Positions 18,339 through 26,832 of a stretch of DNA of 64,000 nucleotides are shown piece by piece. How positions within the stretch are numbered: the stretch's first letter is position 1; each line of letters opens with the position of its first letter. The DNA comes from JABDBE01 sp963832245. GTDB taxonomy: Bacteria; Acidobacteriota; Terriglobia; Terriglobales; Acidobacteriaceae. The notes under the pieces are model-generated. The model was not told the DNA's origin. It saw only the letters and a program-made list of their open reading frames with translations, and did no database searches. The position numbers were made by a program, and so were the translations under genes. Location: positions 992,001 through 1,056,000 of the forward strand of contig CAWHTG010000004.1 in NCBI GenBank assembly GCA_963832245.1, in the 5' to 3' direction.

Positions 18339-18355
18339 ACTGGGAGAAGTGCTAG
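18339..18355 (-). promoter_or_regulatory. CTAG-N9-CAGT motif, copy 2
   Basis: CTAGCACTTCTCCCAGT read toward the minus-strand Spy-like gene, 224 bp upstream of its start. It lies back to back with copy 3 in the same divergent intergenic region. Confidence 0.6.
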
Positions 18356-18419
18356 GGGCCGGCAACCCGTCATCAGTTCGCCATGCTCCACGCGCTCGCT
18401 ACCTTGAGGGCTCTGTCAC

Positions 18420-18436
18420 CTAGGAGTTCTTCCAGT
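18420..18436 (+). promoter_or_regulatory. CTAG-N9-CAGT motif, copy 3
   Basis: CTAGGAGTTCTTCCAGT immediately upstream of the DUF202 gene (11 bp to the TTG at 18448, 38 bp to the ATG at 18475). Confidence 0.65.
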
Positions 18437-18447
18437 AGAAGGGATCA

Positions 18448-18900
18448 TTGTCTGCCTTGAATACTGAGGCTGCGATGAGTGAAGCGGCAGGATATCCCCA
18501 AGCAATGCCGACTTCAAACGAACTGGCTGCGCAGCGCACCGATCTGGCGTTGAAGCGCACTCAGTTGGCAGCCGAGCGTACGCTCATGGCGTGGCTTCGC
18601 ACTTCGCTGTCGATGATCAGTTTCGGATTCACAATCTACAAGTTTTTACAGGACGTCACTCGGGCAGAAAAGCTTACACTTCCGGATCAAGGTCCAAGGA
18701 ACCTTGGCCTTGCGCTGGTAGGACTTGGCACGGTCGCGTTGATCGTGGCTTCGTTCCAGCATTGGAGTTTAATGAAGCAGTTGCAGGGCCAGGACTCCAC
18801 TCGCACCAGAATCTCGCTAGTGTTGGTCATTTCGATCACCATAGCACTGCTCGGGGCGCTGGTGTTCTTTAGCATTGTGCTGCAGACGGGTCCATTCTAG
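18448..18900 (+). CDS. DUF202 (YidH-like) small membrane protein
   Basis: A 150-residue inner-membrane protein (141 if the ATG at 18475 is used; the TTG at 18448 has AGAAGGG just upstream). The conserved DUF202 block is LALKRTQLAAERTLMAWLRTSLSMISFGFTIYKFL, an amphipathic helix running into the first membrane segment. Two further membrane segments follow (about 88-105 and 122-145). Function of the family is unknown. It is followed after 9 bp by another membrane protein and the two are probably one operon. Confidence 0.88.
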   Translation: MSALNTEAAMSEAAGYPQAMPTSNELAAQRTDLALKRTQLAAERTLMAWLRTSLSMISFGFTIYKFLQDVTRAEKLTLPDQGPRNLGLALVGLGTVALIVASFQHWSLMKQLQGQDSTRTRISLVLVISITIALLGALVFFSIVLQTGPF

Positions 18901-18909
18901 GAGAGGGCC

Positions 18910-19653
18910 GTGCTTGCCACCCAACTCCAGGTCGAGCTGGCAGTGGTGGTACTGGCATCGGTCTTCGTAATCGGCAAATGGTTTCAGATATCCGACGAGA
19001 GTCGATCCCGGCGTTGGATCACTGCCAGCGCTGGTGCTTCCGTCGCCTATATATGGCTGCATGTGCTGCCAGAGCTGAGCGAGGCTCAGCACACGTTCAC
19101 GCGCCTAACCCAGGGAGCGAGATTGCCGATGCCGGAATTCCGCATTTACATGTCTGGCTTACTCGGCTTTGTTGTTTTCTTTGGACTGGAGCGCATGACT
19201 TGGTTCTCGCGGGCAAAGCCAACAGGACAAGGCACAGAAATCCGCACAAACGATTTTGTCTACCGGCTCAACTTGGCTGGGTTCATGGCTTACAGCGCTT
19301 TGGTCAGTTACCTGATGGTGCGAGATGCGGAATATGGCGCATTGTCATTGCTGCTGTACCTCATCGCCATGGGCCTTCACTTTTTGGTGGTAGACCATTC
19401 CTTGCGTGAGCAGCATGGAGACGCTTACGACCGTCGCGGCAGATGGCTACTGGCTTTGGTCGTGTTGCTGGGCGGTTTTTCTGCCAAAGTTACGGTGCTT
19501 CCGGAAGAAATCGTCTTGACGCTGCTCGGCCTTGTTGCCGGCGGTGTCATATCGAATAGCACGTTGATGGAGTTGAGCCGGGAAAAAGAGGGCAGTTTCT
19601 TTCACTTTTTCGCAGGTGCAATGGCGTATGCGCTGCTGCTGGCCCTGATCTGA
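18910..19653 (+). CDS. Polytopic membrane protein, ZIP-transporter-like layout
   Basis: A 247-residue protein starting at a GTG after GAGAGG. About seven to eight hydrophobic segments are visible. The pattern IWLHVLPELSEAQ in the second segment and EEIVLTLLGLVAGGVI/LMEL in the penultimate ones resemble the acidic/His positions of ZIP-family metal permeases. The classical HxxPE signature is only approximate (HVLPE), so transporter function is an inference. Transcribed with the DUF202 gene. Confidence 0.65.
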   Translation: MLATQLQVELAVVVLASVFVIGKWFQISDESRSRRWITASAGASVAYIWLHVLPELSEAQHTFTRLTQGARLPMPEFRIYMSGLLGFVVFFGLERMTWFSRAKPTGQGTEIRTNDFVYRLNLAGFMAYSALVSYLMVRDAEYGALSLLLYLIAMGLHFLVVDHSLREQHGDAYDRRGRWLLALVVLLGGFSAKVTVLPEEIVLTLLGLVAGGVISNSTLMELSREKEGSFFHFFAGAMAYALLLALI

Positions 19654-19792
19654 ACCGAGAGGGAGGTGGCGTTTGCGAAACTCCGAACGTTAGAGTGATG
19701 GGATGTTGTCGTGCTTTCACAAGAGAGCGTCGGATTGCGGCAAGAAAGGTTCTGCGAGAACTGCAACAAAGCCGCGGGAAGGGGAAGATATC

Positions 19793-20881
19793 GTGGGCTT
19801 GATCGGGACCAGCCTTAAAAATGCAATGCACTCCTTTCAATACGCAGGATTCGTGTGCACAACGTTGCTGCTGGTTGCAGTCGTCCAACCCTCGCTGGCA
19901 AAGCGCAGGGATGACGTGCTGGTGATGAAGAATGGGGACCGCCTCACGGGCGAGATCAGGGGGCTGCAACACGGCGAACTTTCTTTTAAGTCCGACTACA
20001 TGAAAGACTCGGTACGCCTGGACTGGAAGCGGGTCGAGCGATTGGAGAGCCAAGACCAATTCATCGTGGCGCTGGCTAACGGGCGCCGTTATGCAGGCCG
20101 TATTGAGAAAATCGGAGGAGGGAAGGGAGCGAAAAACGAGTTTCGAATTGTCTCCGACAAGGAGAGTTTCGAAGTATCGCAGTCCGAAGTAATCACGATT
20201 CAGCAGCGGGAAGCCAGTTTCTGGAAGCAATGGACTGGTTCAATCGATTATGGGTTCAGCTTTTCCGGCGCCAATAGCCAGGCCACTTCATCTGCTTCCG
20301 CTGACGTCGCATATAATACCCCTGTATACGCGATTGATTTAAGCACAAGTTCGCAATTGACCGCCCAGTCCAAAGGCCCGAACACTGCCCGTTACACGTT
20401 CACCGGACAATACACAAGGAATCTGACACAAAACTGGTTTTATACCGGTCTTTTCGACGCTCTGAAGAGCGATCGGCAGCTTCTGAATCTTCGCACCATT
20501 TACGGTGGCGGCCTGGGCAGACGCCTGCTGCAAACGGATACAACCTCGCTGCTCGCATTAGGAGGCTTGGTCTATACCCACGAAGACTATTTTCCTCAGC
20601 CCGGTATTGAGCCCGTGCGCAACAATGGTGAGTCCTTTCTGGGCCTGGCGTTTTCTACCTTCCGCTTCAGAACCATGGATATTACTTCGCACGCACTAAT
20701 TTTCCCCAGCTTGACCGATCCCGGGCGGGTGCGCCTCAGCACGCAATCGAACCTGCGGTTCGAGATAGTGAGACGCCTTTTCTGGGACTTCGGTCTCTAT
20801 GAGAATTTCGACAGTCGGCCACCGATCACCGCTCCACGGAACGATGTGGGAATCACTTCGGCTTTAGAGTGGAAGTTCTGA
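19793..20881 (+). CDS. DUF481 outer-membrane beta-barrel protein
   Basis: An exported protein of about 362 residues. The GTG at 19793 is preferred because AAGGGGA lies just upstream and it leads directly into the signal segment (FVCTTLLLVAVVQPSLA); the frame extends to 19703, and ATG 19826 is the other option. After the signal peptide an SH3-like stretch (DDVLVMKNGDRLTGEIRGLQHGELSFKSDYM, repeated weakly as VALANGRRYAGRIEKI) precedes the DUF481 barrel. The barrel starts near WTGSIDYGFSFSGANS and ends ITSALEWKF with a terminal aromatic residue. The family includes E. coli YdiY; function unknown. Confidence 0.87.
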   Translation: MGLIGTSLKNAMHSFQYAGFVCTTLLLVAVVQPSLAKRRDDVLVMKNGDRLTGEIRGLQHGELSFKSDYMKDSVRLDWKRVERLESQDQFIVALANGRRYAGRIEKIGGGKGAKNEFRIVSDKESFEVSQSEVITIQQREASFWKQWTGSIDYGFSFSGANSQATSSASADVAYNTPVYAIDLSTSSQLTAQSKGPNTARYTFTGQYTRNLTQNWFYTGLFDALKSDRQLLNLRTIYGGGLGRRLLQTDTTSLLALGGLVYTHEDYFPQPGIEPVRNNGESFLGLAFSTFRFRTMDITSHALIFPSLTDPGRVRLSTQSNLRFEIVRRLFWDFGLYENFDSRPPITAPRNDVGITSALEWKF

Positions 20882-20973
20882 AGCCTGGCTTCTGCAGCCG
20901 TGTAGCATCGAGAAGAAAAGACCGCAACGCGTGGAGTCGTACGGTAGCGAACGCGAGAGAAAGTGATGACTAA

Positions 20974-21843
20974 ATGGATGTGATCCTTGGACCCTTATCC
21001 AAGTCCTTGGCGAGAGCATTTCTTGTCTCCATGAGCCTGTCAATAGGACTGGAAATGACAAGGCGAGAAGTCGTGGGGCTGCTTCGCGATAAGGGATTGC
21101 TCTTGCGAGCCCTTGCAGCCAACATCGTGCTCGTGCCGTTGCTCGGGGTGATATTGGTGTGGATCTTTCCGATGCCGAGGGACTTCGAGATTGCTTTCCT
21201 ATTACTCGCGGCCGCTCCGGGCGCTCCGTCCGCAATCAGGTACACAAGGAATGAGCGTGAAGATGCCCCGTTTGCTGCGGGTCTGGCGATGCTGCTTATC
21301 TGTGCCGCGATTGCTTTTACGCCGGCTCTAGTTGAGATTATTCTTCCCTTGGAGACGCGGGTCACTATCCCGTACGACCAAATCGCCACCGTCTTGGTGC
21401 TCTACATCATCTTTCCAGGGGCGATCGGAGTCACGCTGCAACGCTGGGGCGAGGAAAGCGAAATGATCGGGAAAGTATCGTTCATCTCTGCCCGGTTGTT
21501 TTTCGCGGCGTGGATGGTCATCACATTCTTCGAGCAGTCAAAAGCGACGAGGCGGATGGGCGTAAGAACGCTGGCTGCGATGGTTTGCCTTATCGCTGGA
21601 TCCATGATTCTAGGTTGGCTGATGGGTGGATCGAAACATGAGAACCGCAGGATCCTGGCGAGTGCAACCAGCATGCGCAATGTGGCGCTGTGTGCCGCGA
21701 TTGCACTGCGCAGCTTTCCGGGAACCGACGTGGACATTGCCTTGGTGGCATTCAGCAGCATGATGGCCACTCCTGCCTCAACGCTGGTATTCTATGAAAA
21801 GTTCAAGAAAAGGCGGGCGAAGGTGCTGGCCGGACTCCCTTAG
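20974..21843 (+). CDS. BASS-family (bile acid:sodium symporter-like) transporter
   Basis: A 289-residue integral membrane protein with about nine hydrophobic segments. Family features are the N-terminal FLVSMSLSIGLEM, the crossover region LLLAAAPGAPSAIRYTRNEREDAPFAAGLAMLL and the second repeat SATSMRNVALCAAIAL. The overall length fits this SBF-like subgroup. Members carry organic anions with sodium or protons; the substrate cannot be read from sequence. It ends tail to tail with the SulP gene, overlapping it by 4 bp, so the two are convergently transcribed. Confidence 0.83.
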   Translation: MDVILGPLSKSLARAFLVSMSLSIGLEMTRREVVGLLRDKGLLLRALAANIVLVPLLGVILVWIFPMPRDFEIAFLLLAAAPGAPSAIRYTRNEREDAPFAAGLAMLLICAAIAFTPALVEIILPLETRVTIPYDQIATVLVLYIIFPGAIGVTLQRWGEESEMIGKVSFISARLFFAAWMVITFFEQSKATRRMGVRTLAAMVCLIAGSMILGWLMGGSKHENRRILASATSMRNVALCAAIALRSFPGTDVDIALVAFSSMMATPASTLVFYEKFKKRRAKVLAGLP

Positions 21844-23495
21844 ACGGAGTTCTTCTTTTTGACCAATTCATGAGCCGCGGCCCAAGCGGTTTTGAACGAA
21901 CCCCCAATGCTGGATGTGGAATCGAATACGTTGCTCTCGCCCAGTTCACTCATCATCCCCGTTCGCTTGAGTGCACGTTTCACCCCGGGGTCCACGCCCA
22001 CGAGCATGAGCTCGTTGCCGCCGGTGCGGAGCCTGCGAAGATACCGTTCCAGCATGGCGATCCCACTGCTGGTAAGGGACTCTCGCCCGCGTAGGCCGAA
22101 GAGGACAACGGCGTTCCGGGCTTCCTCGGGACGCGGCAGGCTTGCTTCGAGCGCGTACACTGCAGCAAAGAAGGCGTTTCCGTAGGCGTGCAGCGCGGTC
22201 ACTTCGCCGCTTGCTAAACGAGCCGGGGCTACTTGCTCTTCAAAACCGCCGCTGTTGTCTGGAACGATCTGAACAAGGCGAACCTTGGTGGAAGAAGAAT
22301 AGATGTACAACAATAAGGTGATCGCCACTCCGGCGAAGATTGCCCAGTGCAACGGAATGAAAAGGGTCAGCAGGAATGTAGCAACCATAGCCGCCCGCTC
22401 CGCGTTGTGGGTATTCCATACTCTGGTGATACGCTCAAGATGGATTACATTGAAACCAATGTAAACCAGTAGTCCCGCCAATGCAGCCATCGGCACAAGC
22501 TCCGCCACTGATCCCACCGACAACAAAAAGAGACCGAGAATTAACCCGGCAAAGATGTTCGCCCAGCGCGTTCGAGCACCCGCGCTGACGCTCGTGGCAG
22601 TGCGCGATATCGACCCACCCGCCGGCATTCCCTGAAAGAAACCACCGCAGATATTCGCCAGGCCCTGGCCAAGGAAATCGCGCGATGCATCCGGCATGCT
22701 TCCATCTGGTTCCGGATAGTTTTGCGACACCCCGGCCGCAATGCTCAACCCCAATACTGCAAGCGACAGAGCAGCGACGAACAGATGCGGAACCATTCGC
22801 CAGTCGGGTAAAACGGGAGAAGGGAGGCCACGCGAAATCCTGGAAATGCCGCCGACGAGGTCCACCGAATTCCATCGAAGCAAGGAAACCAGCGCGGTTG
22901 TAAGAACAAGGCCGCCGACCAACGCCATGGGTTTGAGCCGCGTACGTTGCAGCGCCACAATGACAACGATCGTCGTGATCCCGACGACCGTTGTTCGCCA
23001 ATCAATGCCGCTCAGGTGAGTCAGCCAATCCCCGGTCTTTACGAATACATTGCCCTTCACTGTGCCCTTGTAACCGGTCAATTTTTGCACTTGCCCCAGA
23101 ATCAGGAGGACCCCCACACCCGCAACGAAACCCGTAGTCACGCAGTGCGAAATGAAACGAGTCACACCGCCAAACTTCAGCAATCCAAAGCTGAGTTGGA
23201 TCAGGCCGATCAAAAGGGTCAGTGTGAAAAGAGCTCGAATGGAAGTGGTGGTCGCGAGAATTTCTCCCGTCGGCATCGCCAACTCGTTGGTCACGGTGAT
23301 GACCATGAAGGAGGAACCTGCAACGAGTGCTCCAATCAGGGGTGCAAAAACGCCGGTGTAGAGGCCGTAAGTTGGACTCACACCAGCTACGACCGCGTAC
23401 GCCATTCCCTGCGGAACATAGGAGAGTGCATTCGTGGCGCCGGCAAGCAAGTCGGCCAACAGCTCTTCACGTTTTGTCTGCAAACGTTGCCGCAT
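21840..23495 (-). CDS. SulP-family anion permease with STAS domain
   Basis: A 551-residue SLC26/SulP transporter for sulfate, bicarbonate or related anions at the inner membrane. The SulP signature is near the N-terminus (NALSYVPQGMAYAVVAGVSPTYGLYTG), and the membrane domain covers about residues 15-410, including FGQGLANICGGFFQGMPAGGSISRTA. A C-terminal STAS domain (about 430-540) contains NAVVLFGLRGRESLTSSGIAMLERYLRRL. The substrate is not determined. Two carbonic anhydrases elsewhere in the window make bicarbonate an appealing but untested substrate. Confidence 0.94.
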   Translation of the reverse strand: MRQRLQTKREELLADLLAGATNALSYVPQGMAYAVVAGVSPTYGLYTGVFAPLIGALVAGSSFMVITVTNELAMPTGEILATTTSIRALFTLTLLIGLIQLSFGLLKFGGVTRFISHCVTTGFVAGVGVLLILGQVQKLTGYKGTVKGNVFVKTGDWLTHLSGIDWRTTVVGITTIVVIVALQRTRLKPMALVGGLVLTTALVSLLRWNSVDLVGGISRISRGLPSPVLPDWRMVPHLFVAALSLAVLGLSIAAGVSQNYPEPDGSMPDASRDFLGQGLANICGGFFQGMPAGGSISRTATSVSAGARTRWANIFAGLILGLFLLSVGSVAELVPMAALAGLLVYIGFNVIHLERITRVWNTHNAERAAMVATFLLTLFIPLHWAIFAGVAITLLLYIYSSSTKVRLVQIVPDNSGGFEEQVAPARLASGEVTALHAYGNAFFAAVYALEASLPRPEEARNAVVLFGLRGRESLTSSGIAMLERYLRRLRTGGNELMLVGVDPGVKRALKRTGMMSELGESNVFDSTSSIGGSFKTAWAAAHELVKKKNSV

Positions 23496-23765
23496 GTTGC
23501 TTACTGTTGCACAGCGGCCGCCAACGCGACTGGCCCGGTAGTTTCCGTTCGCTCTCGATTCAAGATCGCGCCACGTGACTCCACCAAAACTGAAAGAACT
23601 TTACGGCGATGCTCCTGAGGTCAGTCATGAGAAGCACGCATCCGGGTGTTCTTGGATAGTACTTGGACGTTGTCGACATATTTAGTTTTTGGACCATGTA
23701 GTCCTCGCTTAAGTCACACCGCCCGAAAACCAGAAGATTCTATCGGCGAGTTCAAACAGACGCAC

Positions 23766-23782
23766 CTAGGAGTTTTTCTAGC
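23766..23782 (+). promoter_or_regulatory. CTAG-N9-CAGT motif, copy 4
   Basis: CTAGGAGTTTTTCTAGC, 126 bp upstream of the PEGA/OmpA gene. The right half is CTAG instead of CCAG, giving a clearer dyad. Confidence 0.6.
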
Positions 23783-23827
23783 TGACAAACGTGCTCATCG
23801 CGACAGAAACTTGCGCTCGGAGGCACT

Positions 23828-23857
23828 ATGCAGAATCGCTATTTGGGATCGCCTTAG
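23828..23857 (+). CDS. Nine-codon leader ORF (possible uORF)
   Basis: ATG at 23828 sits four bases after GGAGG and encodes MQNRYLGSP before TAG, 51 bp upstream of the PEGA/OmpA start. The leader is duplicated at 25669-25731, where the same ribosome binding site and ATG start the DUF3313 gene. It may be a translated leader peptide or a relic of the duplication. Confidence 0.3.
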   Translation: MQNRYLGSP

Positions 23858-23908
23858 ATGTTTGTGATTGGAAGATCGGCTCATACGCGTGAAGAGGAGT
23901 AGACTTCA

Positions 23909-25654
23909 ATGAAAATAAAAAGCCACTTAGATCGAATAGCTGTTTCCTTAATTCTGCTTGTTCTGACCGTTACCCTTCCCAGCCTTGCTCAGGAGGGCAA
24001 ACTCAAAATCCAAGTAACTCCGAAACAGGCTTACGCTTGGGTCGATGGCCTCGCTTACGGGGAAGCCACCCTCCACGCTTTGTACCTCAGTCCAGGCGAC
24101 CACAAGATTGACCTGTACAACTACGGATATGCGGCATCAAGCAGCACCGTCTCGATTACGGCGGGGCAAACCACAAAGCTTCAAGTCACCATGACGCCCA
24201 TTGACAAACCAGTCCCGGGGCCAGTCGGTGCCATGACCATTGAGGGAGCGAACCGCGATGCGGTGTTGCTCAACGGAAAGACACCCGACTTCTTCGTCGG
24301 CCACGGCGATGAGTTCGATCACGAATGGTGGTGGAAGCAGGAGCTGGTCGTTTCCCCCGGCACGTACCAGGTTACGATCCTCGGCTTGAAGGGCGCTGAA
24401 ATCTGGTCCAGCTCAGTCGATGTTCGGGTCAACCAGCGCGTGGTTATTGATATTCCGAAAGGAGTTCGCAAAACAGTCCCCTGGCCTCGTGGAGAAAAGC
24501 TCAGCAATCTCGCCCGTTTCAAGGCAGGAACGGCAACCGCGACCGTGGCAGTCGCCAAACCTACGGCGGAGTTGTCGGCCACGGCAGCGCAGGTCAACTG
24601 CGGAGACTCGTCACAGCTCAAATGGTCTTCCTCAGATGCGCCGAAGGTGGACATTACACCTGTCGGCCCGGTCGCGGCCTCCGGCGAGCAAGCCGTACAG
24701 CCCACGCAGAGCACTACCTATCAGCTCACAGCGCTAGGCCCGGGTGGTACGGTCACTTCGAGCACGACCGTCAACGTAAACACCGCCGTCCAGGCGGATC
24801 TAGGGCTTTCGCCCGCCGAGGTCCATTACAACCGCGTGGGTGACAAGGTCGTCGAGGACAGCAGCGCAGCACTCAATTGGACAGCGTCGAACGCTTCCAA
24901 GGTCTCGATTGATCCTCTGGGTGCCGTCGATCCGAGTGGAAACCGTACGTTAAAAGTGGCGCCGAGCAAGAGTGATCCGGGTTCGGTCGATGAAACCGTC
25001 ACCTACACGCTTACCGCTTCCAATAACTGTGGCGGGGCACAAACTCGGACCGCTACGCTGCACATTGTAGGTTTGATCGAGCCATCGCCCACGGTTGCTA
25101 TGCGCAGTATTTACTTTCCAACCGATCAGCCAGGAACACTCAAATCCGAAGCGGCCCTGCTGCCGAGTGAAAAGGCTGCGCTCACCACCATTGCGGAGTC
25201 GTTCAAGAAATATCTCGCCGACACCCCAGATGCCCACTTGGTGCTCTCTGGCCACGCCGACCGGCGCGGACCGGAAGCCTACAATAAGCCTCTTTCCGAG
25301 CGGCGAGCCCAACTGGCCAAACAGTTCCTGGTCGAACAAGGAGTTCCTGAAGCCAACCTTGAGACCCAGGCATTCGGGAAAGAAAAGAATCTGACTGCCG
25401 ATCAAGTCAAACAACTCTTGGACCAGGATTCCAACCTGAGTGCCGAAGACCGGCAAAAGGCTCTCCAGAAGTTAACCACAATTGTCTTATCCTACAACCG
25501 TCGCGTGGACCTGACCCTGAACCCCGCAGGCCAGCAGTCCACTCGCATCTATCCATTCAAGACCGACGATTTCGCAAGGCTCGTCGATCGAAATGGTCAG
25601 AACCAAGCAAGCCGTGTAGAACTCGCAGCGGAAAGAAAGAAGATTGAGAACTAG
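23909..25654 (+). CDS. PEGA-domain and OmpA-like peptidoglycan-binding secreted protein
   Basis: A 581-residue exported protein. Signal peptide about 1-27 (ending PSLAQ). A PEGA-like repeat (KLKIQVTPKQAYAWVDGLAYGEATLHALYLSPGDHKIDLYNYGY, about 30-75) and a second, longer one (about 110-200) follow, then two Ig-like segments with CGDSSQLKWSSSDAPKV and SSAALNWTASNASKV. The C-terminal OmpA domain (about 410-545) has HLVLSGHADRRGPEAYNKPLSERRAQLAKQFLVEQGV, the peptidoglycan-binding loop. It should tether outer structures to the cell wall. Regulated, by position, by motif copy 4. Confidence 0.9.
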   Translation: MKIKSHLDRIAVSLILLVLTVTLPSLAQEGKLKIQVTPKQAYAWVDGLAYGEATLHALYLSPGDHKIDLYNYGYAASSSTVSITAGQTTKLQVTMTPIDKPVPGPVGAMTIEGANRDAVLLNGKTPDFFVGHGDEFDHEWWWKQELVVSPGTYQVTILGLKGAEIWSSSVDVRVNQRVVIDIPKGVRKTVPWPRGEKLSNLARFKAGTATATVAVAKPTAELSATAAQVNCGDSSQLKWSSSDAPKVDITPVGPVAASGEQAVQPTQSTTYQLTALGPGGTVTSSTTVNVNTAVQADLGLSPAEVHYNRVGDKVVEDSSAALNWTASNASKVSIDPLGAVDPSGNRTLKVAPSKSDPGSVDETVTYTLTASNNCGGAQTRTATLHIVGLIEPSPTVAMRSIYFPTDQPGTLKSEAALLPSEKAALTTIAESFKKYLADTPDAHLVLSGHADRRGPEAYNKPLSERRAQLAKQFLVEQGVPEANLETQAFGKEKNLTADQVKQLLDQDSNLSAEDRQKALQKLTTIVLSYNRRVDLTLNPAGQQSTRIYPFKTDDFARLVDRNGQNQASRVELAAERKKIEN

Positions 25655-25668
25655 AGAGAAAAAGAGCT

Positions 25669-25685
25669 CTATGAGTTTTTCTAGC
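25669..25685 (+). promoter_or_regulatory. CTAG-N9-CAGT motif, copy 5, with duplicated leader
   Basis: CTATGAGTTTTTCTAGC, 43 bp upstream of the DUF3313 start. The sequence from here to the start codon is a diverged duplicate of 23766-23830. Confidence 0.55.
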
Positions 25686-25728
25686 TGACAAAGGCTCATC
25701 GCAACGAAAACTTGTACTCGGAGGAACT

Positions 25729-26520
25729 ATGAACGATCGACGCCGGAAAATGTCGGACAACGCAGAAAATGTCGCTCCTCAATCCCGGGATTGCGATGTG
25801 ACTCGGGGAACATCACTTTCACACGTCGTGTGTATGAGTCTGATTGCCGGTTCGTTGCTGCTCATCGGTTTCACTACCCAGGCGCAAGACTCGTCGAAGC
25901 CTCAGGAATCTGATTCAAGGGAAGTTTCCGGCTTCTTGGGCGACTATTCCGGGCTTTACCCTGATCCCAAGAACGGCGACTTGCTCATTTATGAAAAGAG
26001 CAAGGACACTCTGAAGAATTATCGAAAGTTCATCATTGACCCCGTGACCGTTTACCTGCTTTCTGGGACTGAAGACCGAGGTATCGATCCCGAAGATTTG
26101 GATCGCTTGGCTCGATACTTCACGGATGCTATCACGGACCAATTGACCGAGGCAGGATATGAAGTCGTGACTGACCCTGGACCTGGCGTTGCGGAACTGC
26201 AGATAGCAATTACCAACGTAGAGCCTACGGGCGGCAAGAAGAATGCAGCCTTGAAGGCGGGTGCGACCGCGGCTTCTGTTGCAGTAGCCCCGGGCGCGAG
26301 CTTATTGGTACCCAGGCTCAGCGTTGGCAAGGTTGGAATCGAAGGGGAGATGATTGACTCCGTCTCCGGGGAGCGACTCGTAGCCTTTGTGACAGGCAAG
26401 GGCGGTCGCAGATGGTTCAGCGGACTTAACGCCTATAAGAAGTGGGGGGACATTGAGGCTGCATTTCGCACCTGGGCGAAGAACTTCCGCAAGCGGCTAG
26501 ACGAATTGCACGAGTCCTAG
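25729..26520 (+). CDS. DUF3313-domain secreted protein
   Basis: A 263-residue protein; the ATG at 25729 follows CGGAGGAAC. An unusually long N-terminal stretch (about 35 residues) precedes a hydrophobic segment (VVCMSLIAGSLLLIGFTTQAQ), so it may be membrane-anchored rather than cleaved. The DUF3313 features begin at SGFLGDYSGLYPDPKNGDLLIYEKS, continue with RKFIIDPVTVYL, LARYFTDAITDQLTEAGYEVVTDPGPGVAELQIAI, and end with FRTWAKNFRKRLDEL. DUF3313 proteins are usually envelope lipoproteins of unknown function. It follows the PEGA/OmpA gene by 74 bp. Confidence 0.85.
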   Translation: MNDRRRKMSDNAENVAPQSRDCDVTRGTSLSHVVCMSLIAGSLLLIGFTTQAQDSSKPQESDSREVSGFLGDYSGLYPDPKNGDLLIYEKSKDTLKNYRKFIIDPVTVYLLSGTEDRGIDPEDLDRLARYFTDAITDQLTEAGYEVVTDPGPGVAELQIAITNVEPTGGKKNAALKAGATAASVAVAPGASLLVPRLSVGKVGIEGEMIDSVSGERLVAFVTGKGGRRWFSGLNAYKKWGDIEAAFRTWAKNFRKRLDELHES

Positions 26521-26832
26521 ATGCCATTGATGGTAAGTCGAACCCCGTACGTGAACTGCATTGTTCTAGGCAAAGGAATCGCTGAAAGGCGATCAGCTTG
26601 CGCTCGGCGAAACTACTAGTGGAGTTTGGGTCCGGTCGGTTGCTCAACATGCTTTGACGAAAGCCACCTGAGCGGACGCATTCATAAAGTCCGCTTCAGC
26701 GTTGTCGTGCGCACACGCAACACGCAACCTTAATTGCTCTCGGGAGTGTTCCGCAGATGCACTTTATAAAGGGGAGAACCTCTGTTTTTGAGTGCGCTCG
26801 GTACCTGAAAGCTCAAATCAGGAGAATCAAGC
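26521..26832. other. Intergenic region with repeat copy A
   Basis: No gene seen. Holds copy A (26618-26743) of a repeat whose other copy lies at 28777-28896 on the far side of the histidine kinase gene. Confidence 0.5.
26618..26743 (+). repeat. Direct repeat, copy A
   Basis: Aligns with 28777-28896 with small indels. Shared blocks include TGGGTCCGGTCG, ATGCTTTGA and CGCTTCAGCGTT. Non-coding. Confidence 0.7.

Larger units (their letters stand above)
23496..23908. other. Intergenic region holding a motif copy and a duplicated leader
   Basis: No conventional gene. From 23766 it carries CTAG-motif copy 4, then about 60 bp that recur at 25669-25731 in front of the DUF3313 gene. In this copy the GGAGG and ATG of the duplicated leader open only a 9-codon reading frame (23828-23857). 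Confidence 0.6.

Noticed and set aside
23590..23610. Weak motif-like sequence upstream of the SulP gene
   Set aside because: Read toward the gene it lacks the CTAG half; probably chance.
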